Positions 27,447 to 36,576 of a stretch of DNA of 47,997 nt are shown here, one piece after another (position 1 is the stretch's first letter; each line of letters begins with the position of its first letter). The notes beneath the pieces were generated by a model. That model had not been told where the DNA came from. It worked only from the letters and a program-made list of their open reading frames with translations, and did no database searches. Position numbers and translations under genes: made by a program. This DNA is from Patescibacteria group bacterium (GTDB taxonomy: Bacteria; Patescibacteriota; Patescibacteriia; Magasanikbacterales; UBA922). The DNA lies in NCBI GenBank assembly GCA_018823045.1, contig JAHJIX010000007.1:1-47997 (forward strand), read 5' to 3'.

Positions 27447-30156
27447 ACAAACAATCCTTCCGTCTATTTCCGTGTGTGCTGTGTGCCAAGGAAAAGGGAC
27501 TGAAACCTGGGGGACATGTCGCGAGTGTCATGGAATACATACCTGGTATAGTGCTCGAGGTACTGTTTATTTTTTTGGAAATGTGCTTAGTACTTATCAT
27601 GTGCGTTATAGACAATGGAAAAGAATATTGCGTCAATTTGAATTAATTGGTGCTTTGATTTTTAGTATTATGTTTCTTGGGTTTTTTGCCCATCGTGTGT
27701 ATCGTTATGATTTATTTTCTTTAATTGGGACTGATGCATTTTGGCAAATAAATCCGTATTATGTCCAAACATTCTTTTTTGCAGGATTAATATCTTTGTG
27801 TTTTTTAGTGTATCGTATTTGGAATATGCATACGCCAGTAAAAACCGTTGAATCATTATCATATCTTGCAAAAAAAGAAGAAGAATATATATTTCTGTCA
27901 GAAGAACAATTAAAAAAGGCAAAAAAAATAGATGTTACAAAGATATATGCCGACGAAGTTTGGCGTGTGGTTGAAAAAGGATATATGCAAGCAAGAAACT
28001 CAGGGACTTCACTGGTATTACCCGAGCATATATTTATTGCACTCTTAGATACAATTACGGTGCAAAATATGTGTTTGCGTTTAGGAGTAGCACCGTCATC
28101 TGTGCGTTTAAAAACATTATTGTTACTCGAAAAAAAAACAAAAGTATCTGATCCTGTGTTATCAGAAGTCGTTGCCCAAGCATTACTTGGAGCGTATGAA
28201 TATGCACGAATACACGGAGATGATCATATATATATTACATCATTGCTTCAGGCAATTGTGGCTTCTTCTTATGCCATTCAACAGGTCTTATATGATGTTG
28301 CTATTGATCAACATAAATTAGAACAAGTTGTTGGCTGGGTACGTATTCGTGAACAATTACGACGACAATACAAGGCATTTAGTTCAGCTGCAGGACACAC
28401 AAGTAAAAAAGGAATGGACCGAGCAATGACTGCTATTGCTACACCATTTTTAAATAATTTTAGTATTGATTTAACAACTGCTGCTGTGCGTGGGCACATT
28501 GCTGTTTGTGTTGGGCGAGATAAAGAATTAGATGAAATATTTCGTTTAGTCGATAGTGGCTCTCCAGGGGTATTATTGGTGGGAGAGCACGGTGTTGGAA
28601 AAATGAGTATTATAGAAGGAATGGTTTCTAGGATTATTAAAGGGGATGTCCCAAAATTTTTAGAAGAAAAACGTGTGGTACAAGTGTCTTCAAGTGCACT
28701 TCTTGCGGGAACTACTGTGTCTGGTGCACAAGAGCGATTGTTACGCATGATGGCAGAAGTACGTCGTGCAAGAAATATCGTCTTGTTTATCAATAATATT
28801 CATGATCTCATGGAGGGAGCCGGAGATAAAGAAGGGCTTGATGTATCAGAAACATTGGCAGAATATATGGGGAATGGACAAGTAATGGTTTTTGCAACAA
28901 CAACGCCACAGGGCCACAGTACCTATGTTGCTAATTCTCAATTAGCGCAAAGTATGCAGGTAATTACTATAAAAGAAATGGAAAAAGAACAAGCCATTGC
29001 TGCTTTAGAAGGACATATTGGAGGTATTGAATATCATCATCATGTGTATTTTTCATATGATGCACTTGAATCAGCCGTCGTGCTTGCAAAACATTTTTTA
29101 CATGATACACCATTGCCAAAGAGTGCAATTTCTCTTGCAAAAGAAGTTGCGACATTTGTTGCACGCTCTTCTGGGAAAAAGCATCTGATTCAAAAAGAAG
29201 ATATTGCCTCAATTGTGCATGAAAAAACAGGAGTGCCAATTACAAGTATTACAGAAGATGAATCAGGGAAATTATTATCACTTGAAAAAGAAATGCACGA
29301 AAGAGTTATTGGGCAAAATATGGCTGTGGAGCAAGTGGCAAATGCACTTAGACGTGCACGTGCAGGGGTGAGAGAAACAAATAGGCCTATTGCGAGTTTC
29401 TTATTTATGGGGCCAACAGGAGTTGGTAAAACAGAATTAGCAAAAACAATGGCTGAAGTATATTTTGGGGGAGAAGCCCAAATGCTTCGCTTTGATATGA
29501 GTGAGTTTCAAACGCCTGAGTCAATGTATCGTTTAATTGGAGAACCAGGGAAACAGGGGAGTGGACTGTTAACTGAAGCTATTCGTAAAAAACCATTTTC
29601 ATTACTACTACTCGATGAGTTTGAAAAAGCAAATCCTTCAATTTATGATTTATTTTTACAAGTATTTGATGATGGACGATTAACGGATGGTATTGGTCGT
29701 GTGATTGATTTTACGAATACCATTATTATTGCAACCTCAAATGCTGGGACAAAAGTATTGCAAGAGCATATACGTCAAGGAGATGATATGGAGCAAATTG
29801 CAGATGATATGAAACGGCATGTGTTGCAAGAATATTTTCGTCCAGAGTTGTTAAATCGTTTTGATGGTATTATTGCATTTACGCCACTGAGTCGAAAAGA
29901 AGTTGAGCAAATTGCAGTACTTATGTTGCGCCGCATAGAAAAAGAACTCGATGTTCGTGGTATAGGCTTTACTGTAAATGAAGAAGGATTAGCTGTTTTG
30001 GCTGAAGCGGGTTACGATCCTGAATTTGGTGCGCGACCAATGCGTCGGGCTATTCAAGATATAATTGAAAATCCGTTAGCAACACTATTAGTATCAGGCG
30101 CCATAGGAAGAAAAGATCATTTGGTCTTTGATGGACGTACATTGCGTAAAGAGTAA
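27436..30156 (+). CDS. Membrane-anchored Clp-type AAA+ ATPase (ClpA/B/C-like) with N-terminal DnaJ-like zinc motif
   Basis: 'CAVCQGKGTETWGTCRECHG'; two TM segments; Clp N-like region; D1 'LLVGEHGVGKMSIIEGM'; D2 'FMGPTGVGKTELAKTMAEVYFGG', 'LLLLDEFEKANPSIYDLFLQVFDDGRLTDG'; D2-small C-terminus 'YDPEFGARPMRRAIQDIIENPLA'. Confidence 0.9.
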   Translation: MEDKQTILPSISVCAVCQGKGTETWGTCRECHGIHTWYSARGTVYFFGNVLSTYHVRYRQWKRILRQFELIGALIFSIMFLGFFAHRVYRYDLFSLIGTDAFWQINPYYVQTFFFAGLISLCFLVYRIWNMHTPVKTVESLSYLAKKEEEYIFLSEEQLKKAKKIDVTKIYADEVWRVVEKGYMQARNSGTSLVLPEHIFIALLDTITVQNMCLRLGVAPSSVRLKTLLLLEKKTKVSDPVLSEVVAQALLGAYEYARIHGDDHIYITSLLQAIVASSYAIQQVLYDVAIDQHKLEQVVGWVRIREQLRRQYKAFSSAAGHTSKKGMDRAMTAIATPFLNNFSIDLTTAAVRGHIAVCVGRDKELDEIFRLVDSGSPGVLLVGEHGVGKMSIIEGMVSRIIKGDVPKFLEEKRVVQVSSSALLAGTTVSGAQERLLRMMAEVRRARNIVLFINNIHDLMEGAGDKEGLDVSETLAEYMGNGQVMVFATTTPQGHSTYVANSQLAQSMQVITIKEMEKEQAIAALEGHIGGIEYHHHVYFSYDALESAVVLAKHFLHDTPLPKSAISLAKEVATFVARSSGKKHLIQKEDIASIVHEKTGVPITSITEDESGKLLSLEKEMHERVIGQNMAVEQVANALRRARAGVRETNRPIASFLFMGPTGVGKTELAKTMAEVYFGGEAQMLRFDMSEFQTPESMYRLIGEPGKQGSGLLTEAIRKKPFSLLLLDEFEKANPSIYDLFLQVFDDGRLTDGIGRVIDFTNTIIIATSNAGTKVLQEHIRQGDDMEQIADDMKRHVLQEYFRPELLNRFDGIIAFTPLSRKEVEQIAVLMLRRIEKELDVRGIGFTVNEEGLAVLAEAGYDPEFGARPMRRAIQDIIENPLATLLVSGAIGRKDHLVFDGRTLRKE

Positions 30157-30191
30157 TGGCGATCTATGAGAGCGCGTGAGAGATGATTGTA

Positions 30192-30220
30192 TTGCAATAG
30201 GCTGATCTTCTTGTTACAAT
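30192..30220 (+). promoter_or_regulatory. Putative promoter
   Basis: TTGCAA-17 bp-TACAAT upstream of ATG 30249. Confidence 0.5.
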
Positions 30221-30248
30221 AGCCAAAATACATAGACATACTTTTATT

Positions 30249-31304
30249 ATGATATATTTACTGTTTATTGTTGGAGCTGCCATTGGATCGCTGTTGTGTA
30301 CAGGTGTTGTACGCGGTATTATGCTTCGTCTTGCTATTGTTGATGATCCAAAAAAAGCAGACAGAAAGATTCATAAACAACTCATGCCCTTAGGTGGAGG
30401 ATTGGCTATTTATGTTTCATTATCTTTATTTTTAGCTATTGCAGTGTATTCCGGTTTGATTGGGACTGACATTCCGATATCATCTTTGATTGGTTTAGCT
30501 ATTGGTGGAGCCATTATTATGGCTGGAGGGTTACTTGATGATAAAAAAACATTGAAACCAAAACAGCAAATCATTTTTCCTATTATTGCTGCAGTGATTG
30601 CAATTGTAAGTGGTGTTGGTATTGAAAGTATGACAAATCCAACAGGAGGAATATTGCATTTAGATATGTATAGTATCTCCATTAATGGTTTGGGTCAGTG
30701 GATGCTTTTGGCAGATACTATTGTCTTTGTTTGGTTAATAGGAATGATGTTTACGACGAAATTACTTGATGGGCTTGATGGCTTAGCAACTGGGATTGTG
30801 GCTATTGGAGCATCTATCATTTGGATCATGGCTTTATCTCCACAATGGTTTCAACCAGAAGTGGCATTATTTGCCAGTATCTTTTTAGGGTCTTGTTTGG
30901 GATTTCTTTATTGGAATTTTTTTCCTGCAAAAATATTTTTAGGAGAAGGTGGTAGTATTTTTATTGGGTATATTTTGGGGAGTTTAGCGATTATTTCAGG
31001 AAGTAAAATTGCGACAACTGTATTGGTTATGGGAATACCTATGCTTGATATGTTTAGGGTCATGCTCCGTCGTTTTAAAAAAAAATCTTCTGTATTTCAT
31101 GGAGATTCAGAGCATATTCATTTTCAATTACTTGAAACAGGTTTGAGTCACAAGCAAGCGGTATTATTGCTTTATAGTATTTCTTTTTTATTAGGGTTTT
31201 CTACATTTTTTTTACAACAAATCGCTCAATTAATTGCACTTAGTTTTTTATTTGTTCTTATGCTTATCTTGGCAACATGGTTTCAAGTACATAAGAAAAC
31301 ATAA
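30249..31304 (+). CDS. Polyprenyl-phosphate glycosyl-1-phosphate transferase (WecA/TagO/MraY superfamily)
   Basis: 'DDPKKADRKIHKQLMPLGGGLAIY', 'GGLLDDKKTLKPKQQ', 'KLLDGLDGLATGI', 'FLGEGGSIFIGYILG'. Confidence 0.9.
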   Translation: MIYLLFIVGAAIGSLLCTGVVRGIMLRLAIVDDPKKADRKIHKQLMPLGGGLAIYVSLSLFLAIAVYSGLIGTDIPISSLIGLAIGGAIIMAGGLLDDKKTLKPKQQIIFPIIAAVIAIVSGVGIESMTNPTGGILHLDMYSISINGLGQWMLLADTIVFVWLIGMMFTTKLLDGLDGLATGIVAIGASIIWIMALSPQWFQPEVALFASIFLGSCLGFLYWNFFPAKIFLGEGGSIFIGYILGSLAIISGSKIATTVLVMGIPMLDMFRVMLRRFKKKSSVFHGDSEHIHFQLLETGLSHKQAVLLLYSISFLLGFSTFFLQQIAQLIALSFLFVLMLILATWFQVHKKT

Positions 31305-31313
31305 TATATTTAT

Positions 31314-31787
31314 ATGAAAATTAAAGAAGCTATTGGTAAATTGAGTATTGTCTTTATCCTTATATTTATTGGTGGAAGTATCTATTTATTTCGTGCAAGT
31401 AAGGTACTTGATGTTGTTGGTGTACGTATTCATGATCATGATTTGCAAGTGTTGGTGGCAGAGACCATTACACAAAAACATAAAGGATTAGGGAAAAGAG
31501 ATACACTTGATCCATATGATGGTATGCTCTTTTCATATAAAAAGGCAGGAAGATATGGTATTGTGATGAGAGATATGCGTTTTCCTATTGATGTTGTTTG
31601 GTTAAATGATGCTGTTATTATAGATATGGCAGCACATGTGGCCTTAGAGCCTGGGGTAAAAGAATGGGAGCTGACCCCATATTATCCTCGTGGTGATGCG
31701 GATGTGTTTATTGAATTTCCTGCAGGAGCGATAGAAAAGTATGGAATGGCACTTGGGGATACATTTGAGCCAATTTATCAAGAATAA
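31314..31787 (+). CDS. DUF192 family protein
   Basis: 'GLGKRDTLDPYDGMLFSYKKAGRYGIVMRDMRFPIDVVWLND'; N-terminal TM. Confidence 0.88.
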   Translation: MKIKEAIGKLSIVFILIFIGGSIYLFRASKVLDVVGVRIHDHDLQVLVAETITQKHKGLGKRDTLDPYDGMLFSYKKAGRYGIVMRDMRFPIDVVWLNDAVIIDMAAHVALEPGVKEWELTPYYPRGDADVFIEFPAGAIEKYGMALGDTFEPIYQE

Positions 31788-31807
31788 GGGAAAAAATGGT
31801 AAATACT

Positions 31808-31836
31808 TGACAAAATCTCTATTATTTACTATACTA
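31808..31836 (+). promoter_or_regulatory. Strong sigma70-type promoter for rplU
   Basis: TTGACA-17 bp-TATACT. Confidence 0.8.
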
Positions 31837-31900
31837 ATTCCGTCTCTTCTTATATCTTAGCTAGAAGCGATTATTTTAGAGTTATTAATTCTTATTATAT

Positions 31901-32212
31901 ATGTTTGCTGTTATCGAAACGGGTGGAAAACAATATCTAATCCAAGATGATCAATTTCTTGATATTGAAAAATTGGAAGCCGAAGTCGGTACAGATGTTG
32001 TCTTTGATAAGGTACTCCTTATTGCAGAAGATGATGGAAGCGATGTGAAAATCGGAACTCCATATCTAGAAGGTGTCAGTATTACTGCATCAGTAACTGA
32101 TCAAAAAAGAGACAAAAAAATACGTGTTGTAAAATATAAACGAAAAGTTCGTTATAAACGTGTGCATGGGCATAGACAACATAAAACACGTGTTGATATC
32201 AAAAAAATCTAA
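31901..32212 (+). CDS. rplU: 50S ribosomal protein L21
   Basis: MFAVIETGGKQYLIQDDQFLDIEKL ... YKRKVRYKRVHGHRQHKTRVDIKKI. Confidence 0.97.
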   Translation: MFAVIETGGKQYLIQDDQFLDIEKLEAEVGTDVVFDKVLLIAEDDGSDVKIGTPYLEGVSITASVTDQKRDKKIRVVKYKRKVRYKRVHGHRQHKTRVDIKKI

Positions 32213-32236
32213 AATCCCTTCATTGGGATTTTTTTT
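32211..32236 (+). terminator. Terminator of rplU
   Basis: aaaatccc-ttcatt-gggatttt followed by T tract. Confidence 0.85.
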
Positions 32237-32326
32237 ATTAGAAAATTATTTCTAGGTAGGTGTTTTTTTTGCTTAAATAGCGTATAATGAAAGAAATATG
32301 GTTTATTGTGCGTATAGATAAAGAGT

Positions 32327-32878
32327 ATGGTATACGATTGTACAGAAAAAACAGATGCTGAGTTGGTTGCGCTTGCTTTAGAAGATCAAGAGGCCTTTTT
32401 GTGTATCATTAATAAATTTCAGGGACCATTACTTCGCTATATTAAACGGATTTCTGGTGTTTCTCATGATGATGCTCAAGATGTCTTACAAGAGGTTTTT
32501 ATTAAAATATATACTCATTTACATGATTATAAGCCTGCATTACCTTTTTCTTCTTGGGTGTACCGTATCACTCGCAATACAACAATTAGTTATTTTAGAA
32601 AAAAGAAACCACTCATTCACATGGAGCAAGAAGATATGGAACGATTAGTCCATACGATAGGTGAGCATATTGTGATAAAAAATGATGTAATTGATCCAGT
32701 ATTAAAAAAAATGGATAAGAAATATCGAGAAATATTAGTTCTCAAATTTTTAGAAGAAAAAAGTTATGAAGAGATTTCTGATATTATTCAAAAACCAATT
32801 GGAACTGTTGGTACATGGGTTAATAGAGCAAAAAAACAATTTTTAGCAGCATATAAAGCACTATATGGAGAAAAATAA
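32327..32878 (+). CDS. ECF-type RNA polymerase sigma factor
   Basis: 'DDAQDVLQEVFIKIYTHLHDYKP...FSSWVYRITRNTTISYFRKKK' (region 2) and 'KKYREILVLKFLEEKSYEEISDIIQKPIGTVGTWVNRAKKQF' (region 4). Confidence 0.95.
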   Translation: MVYDCTEKTDAELVALALEDQEAFLCIINKFQGPLLRYIKRISGVSHDDAQDVLQEVFIKIYTHLHDYKPALPFSSWVYRITRNTTISYFRKKKPLIHMEQEDMERLVHTIGEHIVIKNDVIDPVLKKMDKKYREILVLKFLEEKSYEEISDIIQKPIGTVGTWVNRAKKQFLAAYKALYGEK

Positions 32879-33584
32879 TGATAAACTTGGACAAAAAGTT
32901 CTTGATACAATTCAACAAAAACAAGTAAAACCCTTACCAAAAGTATGGTTTTTAGGTAAGGAAAGTTTTTGGTGGGGTGGTGTAACCGTGAGTATCCTTG
33001 CTGCATTTGCGAGTATGGCTGTATTTGTGTTTATCTTATTTAGTCAAGATTGGGATATTGGGTCTGAGTTAGGGCGTGGTTGGATTCCTTTTATTTTGCG
33101 TGTTTTTCCATTTTTTTGGATGTTGATGATTATTTTGTTAGTATATTTGATTTATATTTCTTTGCGTCATACATCATCTGGATATAAATATAAGACTTCA
33201 ATGATTATATTGTTGAGTGTTATTATTATTGCTGGTGTCGGTATAGGTCTTCATTTTTTAGGTGGTGGGCAAAAGACAGAAGAATTTGCACAAAGACATA
33301 TGCCAGTATATGGAGCAATTCATCAGCAACGAATGCAATTATGGCATCAACCAGAGCGAGGCTTTTTAGCTGGAAGTATTGTGGCTATAGAAGGGAAACA
33401 TGTATGTATATTAGAAGATTTAGGAAAAAATATTTGGCATGTTCAATTAAAAGATGTTGATAAACCTATTATTTTGCATATTGGCATGCAAGTGAAAGTG
33501 AGAGGAATAGTAGGGAATGAACAATGGTTTTTTGCAGAGTCAATTCGTCCATTTTTTCCAAAAAGAATCATGCTAAACAGGTGA
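32865..33584 (+). CDS. Membrane protein, candidate anti-sigma partner
   Basis: Overlaps the 3' end of the sigma gene; three hydrophobic segments; C-terminal beta-rich domain. Confidence 0.55.
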   Translation: MEKNNDKLGQKVLDTIQQKQVKPLPKVWFLGKESFWWGGVTVSILAAFASMAVFVFILFSQDWDIGSELGRGWIPFILRVFPFFWMLMIILLVYLIYISLRHTSSGYKYKTSMIILLSVIIIAGVGIGLHFLGGGQKTEEFAQRHMPVYGAIHQQRMQLWHQPERGFLAGSIVAIEGKHVCILEDLGKNIWHVQLKDVDKPIILHIGMQVKVRGIVGNEQWFFAESIRPFFPKRIMLNR

Positions 33585-33661
33585 AGTGAAATAAAATAGA
33601 GAGTATATGCGTATATATTAATACGCGCGTAAACAATTTTATTTATAGTTAATAGAGACAT

Positions 33662-34099
33662 ATGAACAATAAATTTTTAGTAACAGGATTAGTACTTGGG
33701 GGAGTTGCACTGGCAGGGACTACATTTGCTTTTCAAGGAGATATGAGTCTTCGTCTTTCTGAAGATAGAGATGCTCATCGTGCTTCTATGCAAGAAGTTA
33801 TGGATGAAAAAGATTATGATGGATGGAAAGTATTAGTAGAAGAACGACATGCTGCAGCAGAAGCACGTCATCAAGATATGCAAGAAAGACATGCACAAGT
33901 ATTGTCAGCAATTGATTCTCCAGAAGATTTTGCAAAAATGACTCAAATGCATGAATTACGTCAATCAGGAGACATAGAGGCTGCTGAAGTTATTCGCGTT
34001 GAGCTTGGGCTTCCTGAAATGGGTAATGGAGAGGGAAGAAAAATGGGAAATCGTCAAAAACGTGATGGTAGCGGCGCACAGTACCATAAAAATCAATAA
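33662..34099 (+). CDS. Exported small Spy/CpxP-like helical protein
   Basis: Signal 'FLVTGLVLGGVALAGTTFAF' then a His/Glu/Met-rich helical region; downstream of the ECF operon. Confidence 0.5.
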   Translation: MNNKFLVTGLVLGGVALAGTTFAFQGDMSLRLSEDRDAHRASMQEVMDEKDYDGWKVLVEERHAAAEARHQDMQERHAQVLSAIDSPEDFAKMTQMHELRQSGDIEAAEVIRVELGLPEMGNGEGRKMGNRQKRDGSGAQYHKNQ

Positions 34100-34142
34100 A
34101 GATCTATTTCTTCATTCATAAAAAAATAGTATTAATATGTGC

Positions 34143-34176
34143 AAAAAACATGAGACTAAACATCTCGTGTTTTTTA
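34143..34176 (+). terminator. Rho-independent terminator
   Basis: aaaacatgaga-ctaaaca-tctcgtgtttt with T tract. Confidence 0.75.
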
Positions 34177-34190
34177 TTCACACAATATGA

Positions 34191-34219
34191 TTGACAATTA
34201 TGAGTATATTTGCTATAGT
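34191..34219 (+). promoter_or_regulatory. Promoter for rplJ-rplL
   Basis: TTGACA-17 bp-TATAGT. Confidence 0.75.
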
Positions 34220-34225
34220 AGAGGC

Positions 34226-34368
34226 ACCCATAGACAGTAGCTTCCTTGCTTTATGTAAGGATTAAATAGGCTACCGAGGAATCTCTTATTGTGTTTTTAT
34301 CTAAAAATACATAAAAACAAGGTCGAAGAGTAATCCTAAAGGTCTGTGGAATAATCCACAGTTTTTTT
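34226..34368 (+). ncRNA. Ribosomal protein L10 leader-like RNA with terminator/attenuator
   Basis: Long structured 5'UTR before rplJ ending in ctgtgga-ataa-tccacag + T7 (34344-34368); position and layout as in L10 leaders. Confidence 0.65.
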
Positions 34369-34423
34369 ATTAGACTTGAAGATGCTGGATTTATTCAGTA
34401 TATCTAAGAGAAATTAGTCCATT

Positions 34424-34945
34424 ATGGCTAAAACACGTGTACAAAAAGAAGAATCAATTTCAAAGATAGTGACAAGTATCAACGAAGCAAAAGCTGTTGT
34501 ATTTGCAAATTATCAAGGATTGACTGTTTCAAAAATGGAAGAATTGCGTGGAAAATGTCGAGAAGCTGGAATTACTTGTGTTGCAAGCAAAAAAACATTG
34601 GTAAAACGAGCGCTTCATGATGCGGGAATGGATGTTGACACCAAAGCCTATAAAGGTGGTGTTGTTGCATTTTTCTGTGCTGAAGATGAAGTATCTCCTG
34701 CAAAAATCGTAGCAGAATTTGCAAAAGAAAATGATATTGTTACTATTTTTGGTGGAGTTCTTGAAGGACAATATATCGATGATGTAAAAGTCAAGGAATT
34801 GTCATCACTTCCAAGCAAAGAACAATTGCTTGCACAGTTGGTTGGATCACTTAATGCCCCTATTTCAGGATTTGTTCATGTCTTGGCAGGAAATTTACGT
34901 GGTTTAGTAACAGTGCTTGATGCAATTAAAAAACAAAAAGCATAA
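34424..34945 (+). CDS. rplJ: 50S ribosomal protein L10
   Basis: 'VTSINEAKAVVFANYQGLTVSKMEELRGKCREAGITCVASKKTLVKRAL'. Confidence 0.97.
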   Translation: MAKTRVQKEESISKIVTSINEAKAVVFANYQGLTVSKMEELRGKCREAGITCVASKKTLVKRALHDAGMDVDTKAYKGGVVAFFCAEDEVSPAKIVAEFAKENDIVTIFGGVLEGQYIDDVKVKELSSLPSKEQLLAQLVGSLNAPISGFVHVLAGNLRGLVTVLDAIKKQKA

Positions 34946-34976
34946 TTTAATTATTTTATAGATTTAATATACGTAT

Positions 34977-35393
34977 ATGACAGAAGAAAACGTAGAAAAA
35001 AAAGAAGTTGTTGTACCTGAACAATTCAAATCTCTTGTTGCTGAAATTGAAAAAATGTCAGTGCTTGATTTAGCTGAATTAGTAAAAGTACTTGAAGAAA
35101 AATTTGGTGTTTCTGCAGCAGCACCTGCAATGATGATGGCAGCTCCTGGAGCAGCTGGAGCTGTTGCAGCTGAAGAAGAACAAAGCGAATTTACTGTTGA
35201 ATTAACAGAAGTTGGTGATAATAAAATTGGTGTAATTAAAGCAGTAAAAGCAGCAACAGGTCTTGGACTTGCTGACGCAAAAGCTGTTGTAGATGGTGCA
35301 CCTGCAGCTGTGAAAGAAAATGTAGCAAAAGCTGAAGCTGAAGAATTGAAAAAATCTTTAGAAGAAGCTGGAGCAAAAGTAACATTAAAATAA
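34977..35393 (+). CDS. rplL: 50S ribosomal protein L7/L12
   Basis: 'EKKEFTVEL'-type '[70 protein letters not shown]'. Confidence 0.97.
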   Translation: MTEENVEKKEVVVPEQFKSLVAEIEKMSVLDLAELVKVLEEKFGVSAAAPAMMMAAPGAAGAVAAEEEQSEFTVELTEVGDNKIGVIKAVKAATGLGLADAKAVVDGAPAAVKENVAKAEAEELKKSLEEAGAKVTLK

Positions 35394-35408
35394 GGATTTT
35401 CTTTTTTA

Positions 35409-35451
35409 AAGAAATCAAAAAACTCCCATATAGGGAGTTTTTTGATTTCTT
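35409..35451. terminator. Long bidirectional terminator between rplL and recR
   Basis: aagaaatcaaaaaactccc-atata-gggagttttttgatttctt: 19-bp perfect stem between convergent genes. Confidence 0.9.
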
Positions 35452-35485
35452 ATATCCTTAATTTCCTTGTGATTGAATAAAAAGA

Positions 35486-36085
35486 TTATGGTCGAGTGGT
35501 TCTGTGACGAAATGCACTAGCAAGAGTCGTGTCATCAGCATATTGAAGGTCGCTACCCATAGGAAGGCCACGTGCAAGGCGTGTAAGGATAATATCAGGA
35601 GTTTCTTTGCGCATAAACTGTTCAATATACATTGTGGTCGTTTCCCCGCGCATATTTTGATTTAAGGCTAAAATAACTTCTTTAATTTTACCAGATTTTA
35701 AGCGGGTAAATAGATCAGGGATTTTTGTATATTCAGGACTATGTTCTGAGTCAACGGTACCTCTGAGTACATGGTATAGGCCCTTGTATGTGCCCATGCG
35801 TTCAATGACCTCTACATCTTGTGGTTCAGCCACGATGCACAAGCAGCTGTGATCTCGGTTCGTATTAGCGCAAATAGGGCAAGGGGAGCTCGTATGAAAT
35901 ACCCAACACTTTGAGCAGCTTTTCATTTCTTGTATTAATCCTTTGAGAGCAAGGGTGAGCTCTGCGGCATCTTTTTTTCCAGATTTTAAGAGTGAAAAAA
36001 CAAAGCGTTCAGCACTTCTTTGCCCAACGCTTGGTAATTGTCTAAATGCACGGATAAGTTGTTCTATTGGATCGGCGTAAGACAT
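35486..36085 (-). CDS. recR: Recombination mediator RecR
   Basis: 'LIRAFRQLPSVGQRSAERFVF', four-Cys Zn motif 'CSKCWVFHTSSPCPIC', Toprim 'CIVAEPQDVEVIERMGTYKGLYHVLRG'. Confidence 0.96.
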   Translation of the reverse strand: MSYADPIEQLIRAFRQLPSVGQRSAERFVFSLLKSGKKDAAELTLALKGLIQEMKSCSKCWVFHTSSPCPICANTNRDHSCLCIVAEPQDVEVIERMGTYKGLYHVLRGTVDSEHSPEYTKIPDLFTRLKSGKIKEVILALNQNMRGETTTMYIEQFMRKETPDIILTRLARGLPMGSDLQYADDTTLASAFRHRTTRP

Positions 36086-36114
36086 GCAAATACACGGTCA
36101 AAAAATAGAAGTTG

Positions 36115-36417
36115 TTATGAAAGTCCTGGTAAATTACCAAATCCACCCATATCTTTCATTTTCATTGCCATGACTCGTTGAATTTTCTTTTGTGCTTCTG
36201 CAAATGCTTTTTTGAGTCCATCTTGTAGTTTTTCTTTTTGTGATGGGTCAAGAAGGTCGTCATCAATAGCAAGTCCTGTGATGGCTAAATTTCCGTCCAT
36301 AGTCAAGAGAATTTTGTCTCCGGCTGCTTTAACGGTAATACTTTCTTCTGCAAGCATTCCTTGTAGTTTTTTAGCTTCACTACGGATATCTTTGATTTGT
36401 TTGAGTTTGTTTAGCAT
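36115..36417 (-). CDS. YbaB/EbfC nucleoid-associated protein
   Basis: 'MLNKLKQIKDIRSEAKKLQGMLAEESITVKAAGDKILLTMDGNLAITGLAIDDDLL'; precedes recR. Confidence 0.92.
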   Translation of the reverse strand: MLNKLKQIKDIRSEAKKLQGMLAEESITVKAAGDKILLTMDGNLAITGLAIDDDLLDPSQKEKLQDGLKKAFAEAQKKIQRVMAMKMKDMGGFGNLPGLS

Positions 36418-36526
36418 ATGTGGTTTTTATTAAATAAGGAGGTTATTACCTCTATAACTGATGAGTATTATAGCGTATGGTAGGGGAATAATCAAGAGCC
36501 ATAGTTCTTCTTGAAGTATAAATACA

Positions 36527-36558
36527 AAACAGAGTCTATTATATAATAGACTCTGTTT
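36527..36558. terminator. Perfect-palindrome terminator
   Basis: aaacagagtctatta-ta-taatagactctgttt, 15-bp stem at the 3' end of the Cache gene. Confidence 0.8.
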
Positions 36559-36576
36559 ATTTTTATGGATGTATTG

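Noticed and set aside
28308-28793. 161-aa antisense ORF inside the Clp-like gene
   Set aside because: Fully antisense to a well-supported AAA+ coding region, composition typical of shadow ORFs
35236-35418. Leu-rich minus ORF over rplL
   Set aside because: Antisense of the Ala/Lys/Glu-rich L7/L12 C-terminus; low complexity artefact
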